Shown here piece by piece: positions 49,523 to 60,802 of a DNA stretch of 64,000 nucleotides; positions within the stretch are counted from its first letter, which is position 1, and every line of letters starts with the position of its first letter. Origin of the DNA: Megamerina dolium (taxonomy: Eukaryota; Arthropoda; Insecta; Diptera; Megamerinidae); NCBI GenBank assembly GCA_963854835.1, contig OY978525.1, positions 120,091,240 to 120,155,239 of the forward strand, given 5' to 3'. The position numbers and the translations under genes were made by a program. The notes under the pieces are model-generated. The model was not told the origin of the DNA and did no database searches. It saw only the letters and a list, made by a program, of their open reading frames with translations.

Positions 49523-51337
49523 CTAGAAAAACTTTCTTTCCCTTTCATCAATGATGAACCTCGTCCAAGAAGTTGTTTCACAAATCAAATTATCTGCTTG
49601 AAACCATTTGGCCATTTATTGAATTTAAATCAATATTTTATAAAACTCAATTTAATTTGTAAAAGGTGTGCATTGGACATGAAAAGTGACCAATTTGAGT
49701 ATAAAAACTGTAAAAATAAATTATATATGAAAGTTAATTAATTATTTGTAAACTTTAGATTTTTGTTTTTGTTTTTTTTTTTTTGTTGTAATGTTGCTTT
49801 TTTTTTTAATATAAGTATACATAATTAAAATAATAATATGTAGTAGTAGATTATTTATATATTGCGAATATATTTATATATACATAGATATACCGAAGTA
49901 TATTGGTATAATTAAATTGTAAATATTTCTGTTTTATTCACAATTTAAAATTTTAAAATTAATTTGTTTTTTTTTTTTGTTTTTCTTTCTTTTTGTTTTG
50001 TTTTTAATTTTACTTTTTATTTTATATATTTTTGATGTATTATTTTATTATAGTTATATATATATTTAATATACGTGTATATAAACGAGGACTATATTTT
50101 TTATATCACATTCCAATTATTACAAAAATGATGACTCTTGACTAAGTGAGTGTGTGTGTGTGTGTGTTTTTCTTCTAACGTTACCTTCCATCTCTATCAT
50201 CTCCTCTTTACATCTGTCTGTCTACCTCCTTTAAACTTTTAATTGTTCAATTTCTATCTTTTTATTCCATCATTTTGTTTGCTGACTAATTCTTGATTTA
50301 TTTCACTTATGGTAAACACTAAACAAATTTTAATTGGAAAAATTTCTTATATTGCGCTGATAGCACTGGATAACCTATCTTTTTCTTTGAATTTTAATTT
50401 TACATTAATTGTGCAAAACAAAAAAAAAAAAAAATAATAATGTGTAAATATATATATATACAATTCAAGTGTTTTCTTTTATGAAATTAGATACTTGTTG
50501 TATTTGTTTTTGTTTGTTTGTTTGAATTCTCTCTCTCTCTTTCTCTCTTATGCCAATTCTGTAATATTTTCGTTTTTTTTTTTTTTTTTGTTAATACTAA
50601 TTATCATTTTTATTTTTAGTTTTTCTATCAAGTGAATTCAAGCATGCTTTTAATTTAAAGCTAAACGTGGGGGCGGTGTTTTTTTATTTATTTTTTTTTT
50701 AATTTTTACTATCTCTTTTATTTTAATTTGCAAAATAGTTCGAGTGTATATCATATTCATGGTAAAATCCAATTCCAATTCTTAATGGCATTTTTTAACG
50801 AAATCGATTTGATAAACACAGTACAACAAATTTTTAAACCTTCACAATTATTAGATAGAGGCGAATGTATAATTTTGCACAGAATCGACTTCGAACGAAA
50901 GTATTAAATCATTAAATCATACATATGTGCCAATATGAAGTTAGAAACAATAAGGGCAAAAGGTGAGAAGTGCTTAGAACAACAACTAGTTGAAAACTGC
51001 TGCAATTTTGAAATTTTTGAAGAATGAAATGTGTTCGAAGAAAATAGGAATTTTATTTTGACACCTATTTATATTGATTTTAATTTTTTTTTCAATAGAA
51101 AATGTAGTTATTTACTACGAAAACATGTTTTTATGCAGTTAAAATGATGCAATATTTCCTCAGCAGTGTTGATCTCTTTTCTCCATTTTTTTTTTAAACA
51201 ATATTATGTAAATGAGAATATAAGAGTGAACATAAATATCGAAATATTTTTCATAGAAGTGTACTTATTCCATCTAGCTTCTCATATGAATTACCAGAAG
51301 AAACAATCATCGACAAAATTAAAAAAAAATAATAATA
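49523..51337. other. lola intronic DNA
   Basis: AT-rich with long T runs; pyrimidine-rich plus strand at 50165-50230. No exon supported. Confidence 0.45.
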
Positions 51338-51556
51338 TGTGGCACTTAAAGCCCCAATGGGTTCTTTGGCCGAGCTTCTCTTTCATTACTGTTGTGCGTG
51401 TTCAATTTTGGACAGTATTAGAAGGGATCTACTTATTTTAGCCGGTTCCGAACGACAGAACTCTTGCGACATCACTTTTTTGAGTATAGTCACAGAGTTT
51501 TTTTTTAGAAGCTTTTTCATGGCAAATTGTTACTGCCGGAAGAATTGCCAATATTG
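51338..51556 (-). repeat. tRNA-derived SINE, 5'-truncated (head missing)
   Basis: Tail and body blocks (tggcacttaaagccccaatg, ttgtgcgtgttcaattttgg, gccggttccgaacgacag, ttactgccggaagaattgcc) are present, but the sequence leaves homology before the tRNA-like head. Confidence 0.8.
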
Positions 51557-53164
51557 TAGTATGAATAAATATTTTGCAGTATTTTACGTCACATTACGTC
51601 ACGTTAATTACGGAATAAAATTAACATACCATAAATTGCTAATATAGGCAAGAAAACATATGCATATACTGTATGTATATGTTTGCCAGCTCAATCGATT
51701 TCGATCAAGAGTGGAATTCAGAATATTAATTGTAAAAAAAAAAAAAAAAAAAAAAAAATGTCTCATTTAAAGTCATTTAAAGACATGACGAATTAGAATG
51801 TAATATGCCAAATTTCCCTAACACCTACCTCGTCTCCACCCCCCCAAAACACCCGTTTTCACTTGTTTGTCATCACAAAATGCTCAATTTTCATTTGCTT
51901 GTTTGTTACAATTTTTAAACAATTTCTAATTATAAGCGTAAGTTTATGAATAAATAAAATTAATTTTTAATGGAATGAAGAAAATTGAAAAAAAGAAAAA
52001 TATTCCATATTTTTGAATTGCACATATATAATTTGTAAAAATAAATTTCACTTAATTTTTTTACAAATTTTTTTTTTTTTTCAACAAGAAAGAGTACAAA
52101 AAAAAAGAAAACAAAAATTATATGATGTAGAAGAGATCGAAAATTTAACCTAAGTCATATTAGAAAATAATATTAATTTTGTTGTTTACTTTTTTTTACA
52201 TAACCTACATACATACATATATGTATCTCTATACACACACATATGCGTACATTATGATTGCGTTGTGAACAACAACAACAACAACAAAAGAATAATGTAC
52301 ATGGCTGCATGTCGTGCAATTGATTAATATACATATGTATAAGTGCTACACTGTGTGCTCATGCATATACGTAATTACAATTTATATTCCAGAGTTGTAT
52401 ATAAGTACTGTTACTATTTAGCTTTTAGAAAGAAGAACGTGCAAATGTGTTATTTTGTGCAACATATATAAATTGCATATTTCATATGTTTTCAAATTGC
52501 ACGATGCCATTTGGTATGTAATGTTTATATACATATATGTTGTATATTTATTTATATATGATTAAAAGTAATAAAAACAAAAAAAAAGAAATAATAATTT
52601 AAATGTTATATAAATGAAAAAAAAAAAAAAAAAAAAAAAAACAAACAAAAAAACGGTTCAACATTAACGAACTTTCTTTGTCATTCTTGACTAGTGGTTT
52701 TTTTTTTTTTCTTTCTATTCTTCGTTTGTTTTCAATATATTTATATATTGACACATGCATACAAACAAACAAAAATTATTATTATATATAATAAATGTGT
52801 GAATTGCAAAAAAAAAAAAAAATATTTTATAATAAATTTGTCTATGCAATGATTTCAATGCATTGCTTTTTATTTTTTCAATGGAACCAAAACAAACAAA
52901 CAAAACCAAAAAAAAAAAAAAAACGCCCAACGTACTTTTCTATTGCAAATTAAATGCCAATTCTTTCATCACTTCATTTATACATCCTTGCTTGTTTGCT
53001 ATTATTATTACTATTTTTATTTTATCACAAATTTGTTGCATGTATATAGTAATTCTGATGTTGCTTCCTATAATCATATGTATGTATACATATATATGTG
53101 TGGGTGTATCTCTGTTTGTTTATTTTTATTTATAATTTTTTTTTATTTATATATTTAATAACAA
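51557..53164. other. lola intronic DNA
   Basis: AT-rich with many poly-A/poly-T runs, CAA run near 52270. No exon supported. Confidence 0.45.
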
Positions 53165-53265
53165 TTACAATTTTTTTTTTTTTTGTATTAATCTTTTGCG
53201 CTCAGTGCTATCAACCCACTCGATGTTTCTAACATCACCTTCGATCACAATTCGTTCACTTATTG
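53165..53265 (-). CDS. candidate lola terminal exon without zinc finger
   Basis: The 3' splice site aatttctattttaactag (AG at 53267-53266) opens, in lola phase, A-ISERIVIEGDVRNIEW followed by VDSTERKRLIQ, a Lys run coded by a homopolymer and a stop at 53165-53167. The peptide has balanced, charged composition quite unlike translated intron noise here. The poly-A tract before the stop makes the exact C-terminus uncertain. No domain recognised. Confidence 0.42.
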
Positions 53266-53296
53266 CTAGTTAAAATAGAAATTAACTGTAACACAT

Positions 53297-53389
53297 TCTA
53301 AATTTCACTTTCGAATTCAATTGTCGATCAAATTGTCATAAATGTCATAAAAAATGCAATTCGAAACGATTGAAAGTGAAATATAGAAT
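53297..53389. mobile_element. small foldback element, TTTCACTTTCGATC family, copy C
   Basis: tctaaatttcactttcgaat and gattgaaagtgaaatatagaa form the inverted ends. It lies immediately upstream (minus sense) of the candidate exon at 53265. Confidence 0.6.
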
Positions 53390-54135
53390 ATGCCTGAAGG
53401 TAAAAAAATAATAATTAAAAAAAAAAAAAAAAAAATGAAAAGCAAAACTCAAACCGATCCAACATTATTTTGACAATTGTCTTCAATTTATACCATATTT
53501 CATTCCTCAACAATTTGCTATGCACATTGCATTATACATTAATAGTAGGTACCACGACGTGTACCTCTTACATAAAATAATAAATTTATGCTAGATATTT
53601 ATATGTGTTTGTGTGTGTGTGTGTGTGTGTGTGCATAGAGAAATTGAAATATCATTTGCTTTCTCATTGCACTAGATCGTTCAAAGTATATACATACATA
53701 TGCATTAAAATTGTAATTGTAAAGGGGGAGCCTTAAAAATATCATCACAATATTTTTCTTGCAATGCGCAGCACTTAAGCATGCTGGTGACGTCACAATA
53801 ACCAACAATCATCAAGTACGACAAAAAAAAAAAACCGAAATGACAATATCGAAATGTTGTATTCTAAAATTATTAGTTTCGAACTTTTTTTGCTATTGGT
53901 ATTAGCTATATTTTTTCCCAAGAAGATTTTTCAAAAATTGCCAATTCCTTTTATGAGTGTGACTTGCTGTTTTCGTGGAGAAAACCAAAAAAAAAAAAAA
54001 AAGCAGAAACAGGCTAAGATCACATGCGCGGGGTGTGGTATAATGAGAGCGAGACACTATCGGTACTTGTATGTATTACTAAAATCATCGTCATCGTGCA
54101 CTTCGTTGCTCATCGTTATGTTTGTTTATGAGAGT

Positions 54136-54185
54136 TTATTCGTTCAAAAATTTGCATATTCTGTGTGTGTGTGTGTAAATAGTAT
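54136..54185 (-). CDS. candidate short lola terminal exon
   Basis: Minus strand cactcactcactccctccccag (AG at 54187-54186) is a near-ideal 3' splice site. In lola phase it leads to D-TIYTHTHRICKFLNE and a stop at 54136-54138. The CA-repeat-coded Thr-His part is low complexity, so only the splice signal argues for it. Confidence 0.25.
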
Positions 54186-55019
54186 CTGGGGAGGGAGTGA
54201 GTGAGTGCGTGGAGTGTTTTATCACACAATTTGTTTTTCATTTCATTATTTCTTATATACATTTGTTTTGGTTTTTTTTTTTTTTTTGTTTCTTAAAATG
54301 AAATACTAAGTTTATAAACATATAAAAATATATATGTACATATGTATGTATATATGATTTTTTTTTAATTTTTAATTTTTTTTTTTTTTTTTGGAAAATT
54401 ACAAATACAAAAGAGGGAAAAAATTATGAAAATTTGTATGATTTATTTATTTTTTTTTTTTGGAAAATTTTCTAATATTTACTGTGAATGTTAGAATTGT
54501 TGATGGAAAAACAACAACAACAACAACAACAACAACCAAAACAACAAAAATGCTTCTTTATTCATATTGAGATCATGTGTAAATATTTTAGTTTACTTCA
54601 AAAACAAACAAACAACAACAAAAATAAAGGTTGTTTCACCCTAAACAACACATTCACTCCCTATGTCGCTTTTGAACGATATATAACGTCCCATTTGTCA
54701 CTTTTGAAATAAAAAAACAAAAATCGTCATAGAACCTACACATCATACATACTATATCATATGCAATAAAAAAAAAAACAATGCAATGCAAATTTTTTTG
54801 TTTGTTTTTTCTTCTTCTTTTTTTTTTTTTTTTGTTATTTTGGGAGATACGAGAGCTGCAATAATTTATGCAAAGCCAAATATTATTGCAAATTTGTTTG
54901 ATTTAAGCAGATGCACACAATAACAACACTGCTTCAGTAGCTGTGGCTGTGCAGCGGCGATTGCGATTGCATTTATGAGGCGCCGCCTCCAGCCGACGAC
55001 GACACCGTCATCGATTGTA

Positions 55020-56311
55020 TCATCGATGTTGATGTGTGCGCATATGCAGGACAAGATTGTGTTTGTGTTTCGATTTCTTGTGACAAATGGGACATTCGAA
55101 TTTGGGTTCGACGCCACATTCGAAGCGCACGTGACGATTTAAACTATGAGGCCGCGCATAAGAGTTGCCACAACGATCACAAGTGTACGCACCACCCCAA
55201 GTGGTGCCGCCACTGCCGCTAACTCCACTAGAACTACTACCACCACCACCACCACTATTTGTACCACCACCACCACCACCACTACTACTGCCGCCACCGC
55301 CACCACTAGTCGTCGTACTTGGCGTGTGTGGTGTAATTGCTGCAGCAGCTGCCGCAGCTGCTGCTGCCATTGAGGTTGATGGACCCACCACCACTGGGGT
55401 AGTGGCAGCTATGCTTGAAGTACCGCCCGCCGCCACTGCTGCTGCTAGTGAACTTGCCGCCGTTGTTGTTGCTACACCGACTCCACCACCACCACCGCCA
55501 CTGCCACCACTACTACCACTAACAACAACAACACTTGGTGGTACCAACACAACTGCAGAGCCGCCTATACCACTGCTAATGCTGTAACGTCGCGTCGGCG
55601 TTGTCGAACGTTGCGAAGCTGATGGTAGTGATGGTGGCGGTGGCGCTGCTGGCACTGGAAAATCCGACATCAATAACGGATGATGAGGATGATGGTGGTG
55701 CGTCGACGTATGTGGTGTCACTGTCGAAGCGGCTGCTGCTATGGTTTGTAAAGCGGCCTGTTGTAATTTTGTAGCCGAAGGCAACGATTGAGAAGGCATA
55801 CCTGAAGTTGCACCAGCACTCGAAGCCGCACTGCCACTCATCATTGCGGCTGCTGCCATTGCGGCGGCCGTTGCGGCTGTTGCTTCGGGCGAGGCATGTT
55901 CGCCGGCGGCTGCTGCAGCTGCCGCCTGTTGCAATGCCATCGAAACGAGATTGTATTTGAATGAGCTAAGCCTCAGATCACAAGGCTGCTCCTCGTCGTC
56001 GTCAGCATTGCCGTTGTCATCGTCAGCAGCAGCAGCATCATCATCATCATCATCATCATCATCACCATCATTATCACCGTTGCCGTCGTCATCATCATCA
56101 GCATCATCACCGTTACCACTAACGCCAACAACTCGATGCCGTTGTCGATGCGACTGACGATGCAGTTGCCGTTGTAATTGCTGTTCAATATCAGGCTCAT
56201 CCACTGTGCTCGGTTCGTATTTGATGACGCCAGTTGGCGTGGCAATTGGACTTGTGATTGGACTCGTTTTCAATTGTAAACTCGTATGATGTTCTGGCTC
56301 TGGCGGCAGCG
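55020..56311 (-). CDS. lola: lola alternative terminal exon, zinc-finger isoform with acidic, Ala- and Gly-rich spacer
   Basis: The 3' splice site is aacatatcaacag (AG at 56313-56312); junction bases CG give Ala, then LPPEPEHHTS and 429 residues. A second AG 14 bp on (CCGCCAG) is also phase-compatible. The spacer has a long Asp run from GAT/GAC repeats (about 56020-56110), several poly-Ala stretches and Gly/Ser runs (about 55235-55310). At the C-terminus a C2HC finger (CDRCGNSYARPHSLNRHVRFEC), linker GVEPKFE, and a C2H2 finger (CPICHKKSKHKHNLVLHMRTH) are followed by QHR and the stop. Confidence 0.95.
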
Positions 56312-57263
56312 CTGTTGATATGTTGATATTATGGATGCGGTTGCAAATATGTGTGGCAATAAACAAAACGAAAAAGTAGAAAAGAAATAAATAAATTTTT
56401 ATAAGTAATTTAAATAGTAAATTTGTGTAGTTGCTGTATTTATGTACCTAGATATTTTCATTTATTTATTTTTTTTTCTTCTATTATTTCACTTGCTGAA
56501 GACAGCAAAAGAAATGATTATAGGTACTCTCAGATATATGTGTGTATAATATGATAAAAATTTGAAAAACAAATTATGAATAATTGATATAAGTAATACT
56601 TAAGAGAGGGTGGAAGAACAACGAGTAATTTGTATTACCGATTTGAAGTTCAAAAATCAGGACGCGATGACAATGATGATGATGAAGATGATGAAAGCAT
56701 TCTTCAATTTAATTACCAATTTGTTTTTGCCGAATTTATAAAAAGAAAATTGTTGCGAGCGTTTTTTGCTTTTTGTGGTATTTTTTTTTTTTTTTGGAAT
56801 ATCATACGTATTTGATGAAGGTTTGTGTGTGTGTGTATGCATGTGTGGGTGTGTGCGTATGTATGTGGTTCAGGTGGTGCTGGTAGTAGTAGTAGTTTTT
56901 TTTGTGGTGGTTTTCGATATTCAAAGTACGTATTACATAAGGCGAAATGACACTTGCTTGTCGCACATGTCACTTCGCCCTTTATGATAGACGTATTGTT
57001 ATGTTGTTATATGTGTGGTGATAAAGCTGTAAAGTATATCTATTATTATTATTGATCAAGAATTAATTAATATAAATAATAATTTATTAAAAAAAAAAAA
57101 AAAAATTAAATACACGTTGACAAATGTATGAATGTATATTACTTGTGTTAGTGACAAATTTTGTGATTTTCTGTAAAAGTGTTGTTAATTATAATAATAA
57201 GGAATACTTTCTATATAAATAGATATATGTGTGGATGTAACGAAATATCCAAAAAATATTTAA
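56312..57263. other. lola intronic DNA with GAT and GT repeats and a hairpin
   Basis: Contains a GAT-rich stretch (56664-56697), a TG-rich stretch (56822-56865) and a 51-bp hairpin at 56936-56986. Confidence 0.5.
56936..56986. repeat. 51-bp perfect-looking hairpin
   Basis: Arms cataaggcgaaatgacactt and aagtgtcat-like complement: the right arm catgtcacttcgccctttatg pairs with the left over about 20 bp with three mismatches/bulges, around a 9-base loop. Function unknown; shorter than typical pre-miRNA. Confidence 0.55.
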
Positions 57264-57394
57264 TCATTTACTTTTACGCATATATACTACCAGATATTTG
57301 CATTTGATTTTCGTTTCTAATATCCCCTCCTCTCCCCCGACCCCCCACAAAGAATTTTTAACAAGAATATATCGTTTGGAACACAAGTAACACA
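57264..57394 (-). CDS. candidate lola terminal exon with half a zinc finger
   Basis: The 3' splice site follows tttttttttgtttctattgtg then aaaacctag (AG at 57396-57395). In lola phase the exon reads V-CYLCSKRYILVKNSLWG and continues GGEEGILETKIKCKYL to a stop at 57264, 43 residues. C-X2-C-SKRY..KNSL aligns position by position with the first half of the C2HC fingers in the certain lola exons (e.g. CRNCNRNYKWKNSL at the 60181 exon), but the expected H-X4-C is replaced by Gly/Glu-rich sequence. It is either a degenerated finger exon or a genuine finger-less isoform. Confidence 0.45.
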
Positions 57395-58092
57395 CTAGGT
57401 TTTCACAATAGAAACAAAAAAAAAAATACAATAATAATTGAAAACTAAAACTCAAAAATGGGGAAAAAATACGCATGCACTATATCATATATGTATATTT
57501 TACAATTAAAACTATTAATCATTATAATAATAAGAAAATATAAATACGATTTGATATAAATAAATATGACACTACTAAATCGCAACTGATTAAACAAATT
57601 AATTTCAATTAATTATGTTAATTTGTTTGTTTGTTTTGATTTATCAAATACAATTTTTGTTTTTTTTTTTTTTTTATAAATAAACTATACAGATATATGT
57701 ATATATAATAATTTTAAAGCTAATTTTCAAATATATATATATACTGTCATACAGATAATTATATAATCTTACAAATAAATTTGTCAATATGGAATAGTAA
57801 AAAAAAAAAAAAATGCAATTAGAAAAAAAAAATTAATAATAATACAAATCAATAATAAAAACAAAAAAATTTAAAATACAATAACAAATTTACAAAACTA
57901 CTACAAATTAACTAATTCAAAACAAATATATCACAAATCACATTTTCAGCAATATCATTATTTCACTACCATGCTCTCTCTCGATCTCTCTCTCTCTCTC
58001 ATATCTCATATCTTGAATCAAATGCTTTAATGAAAATTTTATGAAGATCATCAAAGAGACACAGCAAGAGCGTGGCAGTGATGGGATGATAT
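57395..58092. other. lola intronic DNA
   Basis: AT-rich with poly-A/T runs; CT-rich microsatellite at about 57968-58003. Confidence 0.45.
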
Positions 58093-58187
58093 TTAAGAAG
58101 AAGAAGAAGGAAGAGCAGGTTGTTGTATGCACTTTCTGTGTCTGTGTGTGTGTAAAAGCCGCCTTTGGCCCAATATCACATCAGCAC
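58093..58187 (-). CDS. candidate lola terminal exon without zinc finger
   Basis: The 3' splice site cagttttctctttcag (AG at 58189-58188) is very strong. In lola phase it gives G-ADVILGQRRLLHTHRHR, then KCIQQPALPSSSS and TAA at 58093-58095, 31 residues after the junction codon. GCTGATGTGATATTGGGCCA-type coding sequence is clearly richer in GC than the flanks. The middle is coded by a CA repeat and the end by a TCT repeat, so length may vary. Drosophila lola is known to have a few isoforms lacking fingers, of which this could be a counterpart. Confidence 0.5.
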
Positions 58188-59911
58188 CTGAAAGAGAAAA
58201 CTGATTAGTAGATGTTCTTAGAAAAAAATTGATACACAAAATAATACATTGAATAAGATAAAAAACAAAAACACAACAAGAGAGAATGTATTGAAAATCA
58301 ACATTCAAGATGGAAGGTAGTTTTAGTAGTATGGGATTGTGATTTGCCACTTGGTTGAAGGGAAATATGTATGTGAATTGTAGTAAGACTGTAATTTCGA
58401 TGAAACGATGAATGGAAGACGAAATTAATGATGGCAATGATGAGATAGTGATTGTTTTATTTTCCTTTTGTTTTTTTCTTTTCGGTGCATTCATTTAAAC
58501 ATTTTATTGAAAATAAAAGCATGTGTTTTTTTTTTTTTGTTGTTCTCTTCTTTAATATATCTTTATGTATATATATATATATTTATATTTTTTTTTTATA
58601 GATTTTTATTAATTTCTTTGCATTTTTTATATTAATATATGCTATAGTATAATAATAATAATAATAATAATTATTATAATTAATATAAAGATGTCTTTCA
58701 TTTTGGATGCATTTACAATAGATTTTTTTTTTTTTTTTTTTTGGTTGTGTTCTATGTGTTTTCTTTACTTTTGTATATTTTACAATATTGCAATTTTACT
58801 CTCTCACATATTTCAGTAAAATCATATGAAATCATCAAGCTATAGTTATTGTAAATTGAATAAAATTTAATGTTGCGCTGGCCATTGTAAAATAAAAACA
58901 ATAGAAAAAATTATGATTCATTAACTAAAACATGGTGGGGCTTTATGTATTTCATTCTATTCATTCTATTTGCAGTTTATAATATAATGACATCTTTCAT
59001 TTAGATTCTTAATTTATATGATTAATGTTAAGGTGTCCAAAAAAAAAAAAAAAAAAAAATATTACATAAATTGTAATAATATTAATAAAACACTTAATAA
59101 AATTTTCTAAGAAATATTTTATTACACACTTTGCTGCACTTTCTGTTTCAACATTTTCTTGGAATTTTCCTTTTTTTTTTCTTTTAGTTTGTTCTTGTTT
59201 TCATTTGACTAGAAAAAGTATATTTTATGTTTTAATTAAATATATATGTATATTATTACTTTAAGTCTCTTAGTAAATATGACTAGTTTTTTTTTTTTTT
59301 TTTTAAGTAAAAATTTCCATTTGAATTTAATTTAAAAATAAAAATAATATATATCATATATAAACGTATCATAATGTAAATAGAAAATTAAAAATAAATA
59401 CAATACAAATGTTTGTTTCAAGTGTGTGAATGCATCTTTCAGATCATGTGACTAGTATATGAGACCTGTTTGTATAATTTTTACGGTACATGCAATTTAC
59501 ATGTACACATTCATTGTACATAAATACATATATTGGGAATGTCTATTAAATAAGTCCAACTACATAGAATTAAAGTTATATACGTACATACAAGTACATT
59601 AATTATGATTAATTTAATATATATTAAATTGCAATGTAACTGAAATAGAAAAAACCATATTCAAAACATTGACTTGACTAGTAGAGTTTCATTTCAATAA
59701 AAAATAAATAAAATAAAAACAGTTGTATAGAGAGTTCATTAACAATAAACAAAAAAGGATAACGATAAAACAAAAAAAAAAAAAAAAAATAATTTAAAAC
59801 AATATCTTATACTAATTGTAAACGTAAAATTCACAAAACATGTATGCAAAATTATTTTCTTCTAAGAGATTTTTCTCTTCGACATTCTGACGTCTCTCTC
59901 TCTCTCTTTTT
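58188..59911. other. lola intron and 3' flank of the first variable exon
   Basis: AT-rich with many homopolymer runs and an (AAT)n stretch near 58650-58670. No exon supported apart from the neighbour at 59912. Confidence 0.45.
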
Positions 59912-59958
59912 TTAAAGTTCTCCACCTGTACAATGGCCAACCACCAAAGGCATAAGGC
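59912..59958 (-). CDS. candidate short lola terminal exon in the 3' flank of the 60181 exon
   Basis: The 3' splice site atttcatgctgttcag (AG at 59960-59959) leads in lola phase to G-LMPLVVGHCTGGEL and TAA at 59912-59914. A donor-like cag|gtggag lies inside and would leave the same phase. It is only about 220 bp beyond the stop of the 60181 zinc-finger exon, thus probably within that isoform's 3' UTR when not spliced. Confidence 0.35.
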
Positions 59959-60180
59959 CTGAACAGCATGAAATATCAATCAGCATTAGCAGAATAATAA
60001 ATTGACCAAAAATGAAAAGCATAAAAATTTTCTAAAGAAATTATTTTAAAAGCAAAAAATCTCCTCAAGACCACCAAATAATGGACCAAGTCGATTAATC
60101 AAGTTCTTGCATATTGCATAATTAATCTTAGTTTGAATTATTTCTTTTCCTTCCATGCGCCATTACCATGCGCACCACGT

Positions 60181-60768
60181 CTATTCACTACTATTTTGCA
60201 AAATCAACGTGTATGTCGTACTTTTCGTTTGCTGCTGCTGCTGCTGCTGCAGTTGCTGCTGCACTTCTGGTGGTGCTTCTTGTTGCTGCGACGGCTGCTG
60301 TTGTTGTTGTTGCTGTTGCTGCAGTTGATGCTGCTCCTCATCCATGCGATCACGACATTTTGTATTCAAATGTCTTTTCAGGTTACTGTGTACATTTGTG
60401 GCATAGCCACACAATTTGCTACAGAAATAACGTGGCGGTTGGCCGCATTCATTCTTCAAATGACACTTGAGGCTATTCTTCCATTTATAGTTGCGATTAC
60501 AATTGCGACACACCCATGGCTTCTCAATGTCCGCATTGTAGATCATATCTTCGGAATGTTCGAGAGATTCTTTGCGCATGCGTTGATTCTGAATGAGAAT
60601 ACGATAGCGTTTATCATCGGACACTGACGATTGGAAATCGCCATGTTTGCCATTGTTATGCTGATGATGCTGCTCATTCTTGCTGACAATATCATTATTA
60701 TTTCCAGCAGCAGCAGCAGCAGCAGCAGCAGCTGTACCACCACTGCCACCGCTACTATTGTTGTTATC

Positions 60769-60802
<34 letters not shown>

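Noticed and set aside
55034..55587. Plus-strand Pro/Thr-rich frames
   Set aside because: Shadow frames opposite the Gly/Ser/Ala-coding repeats of the lola exon at 55020-56311.
56630..56815. Plus-strand frame with an Asp/Glu run
   Set aside because: Low-complexity GAT repeat followed by Phe-rich noise. The opposite strand ends at a possible donor (cg|gtaata near 56639) in lola phase, but its acceptor is weak, so no exon was called.
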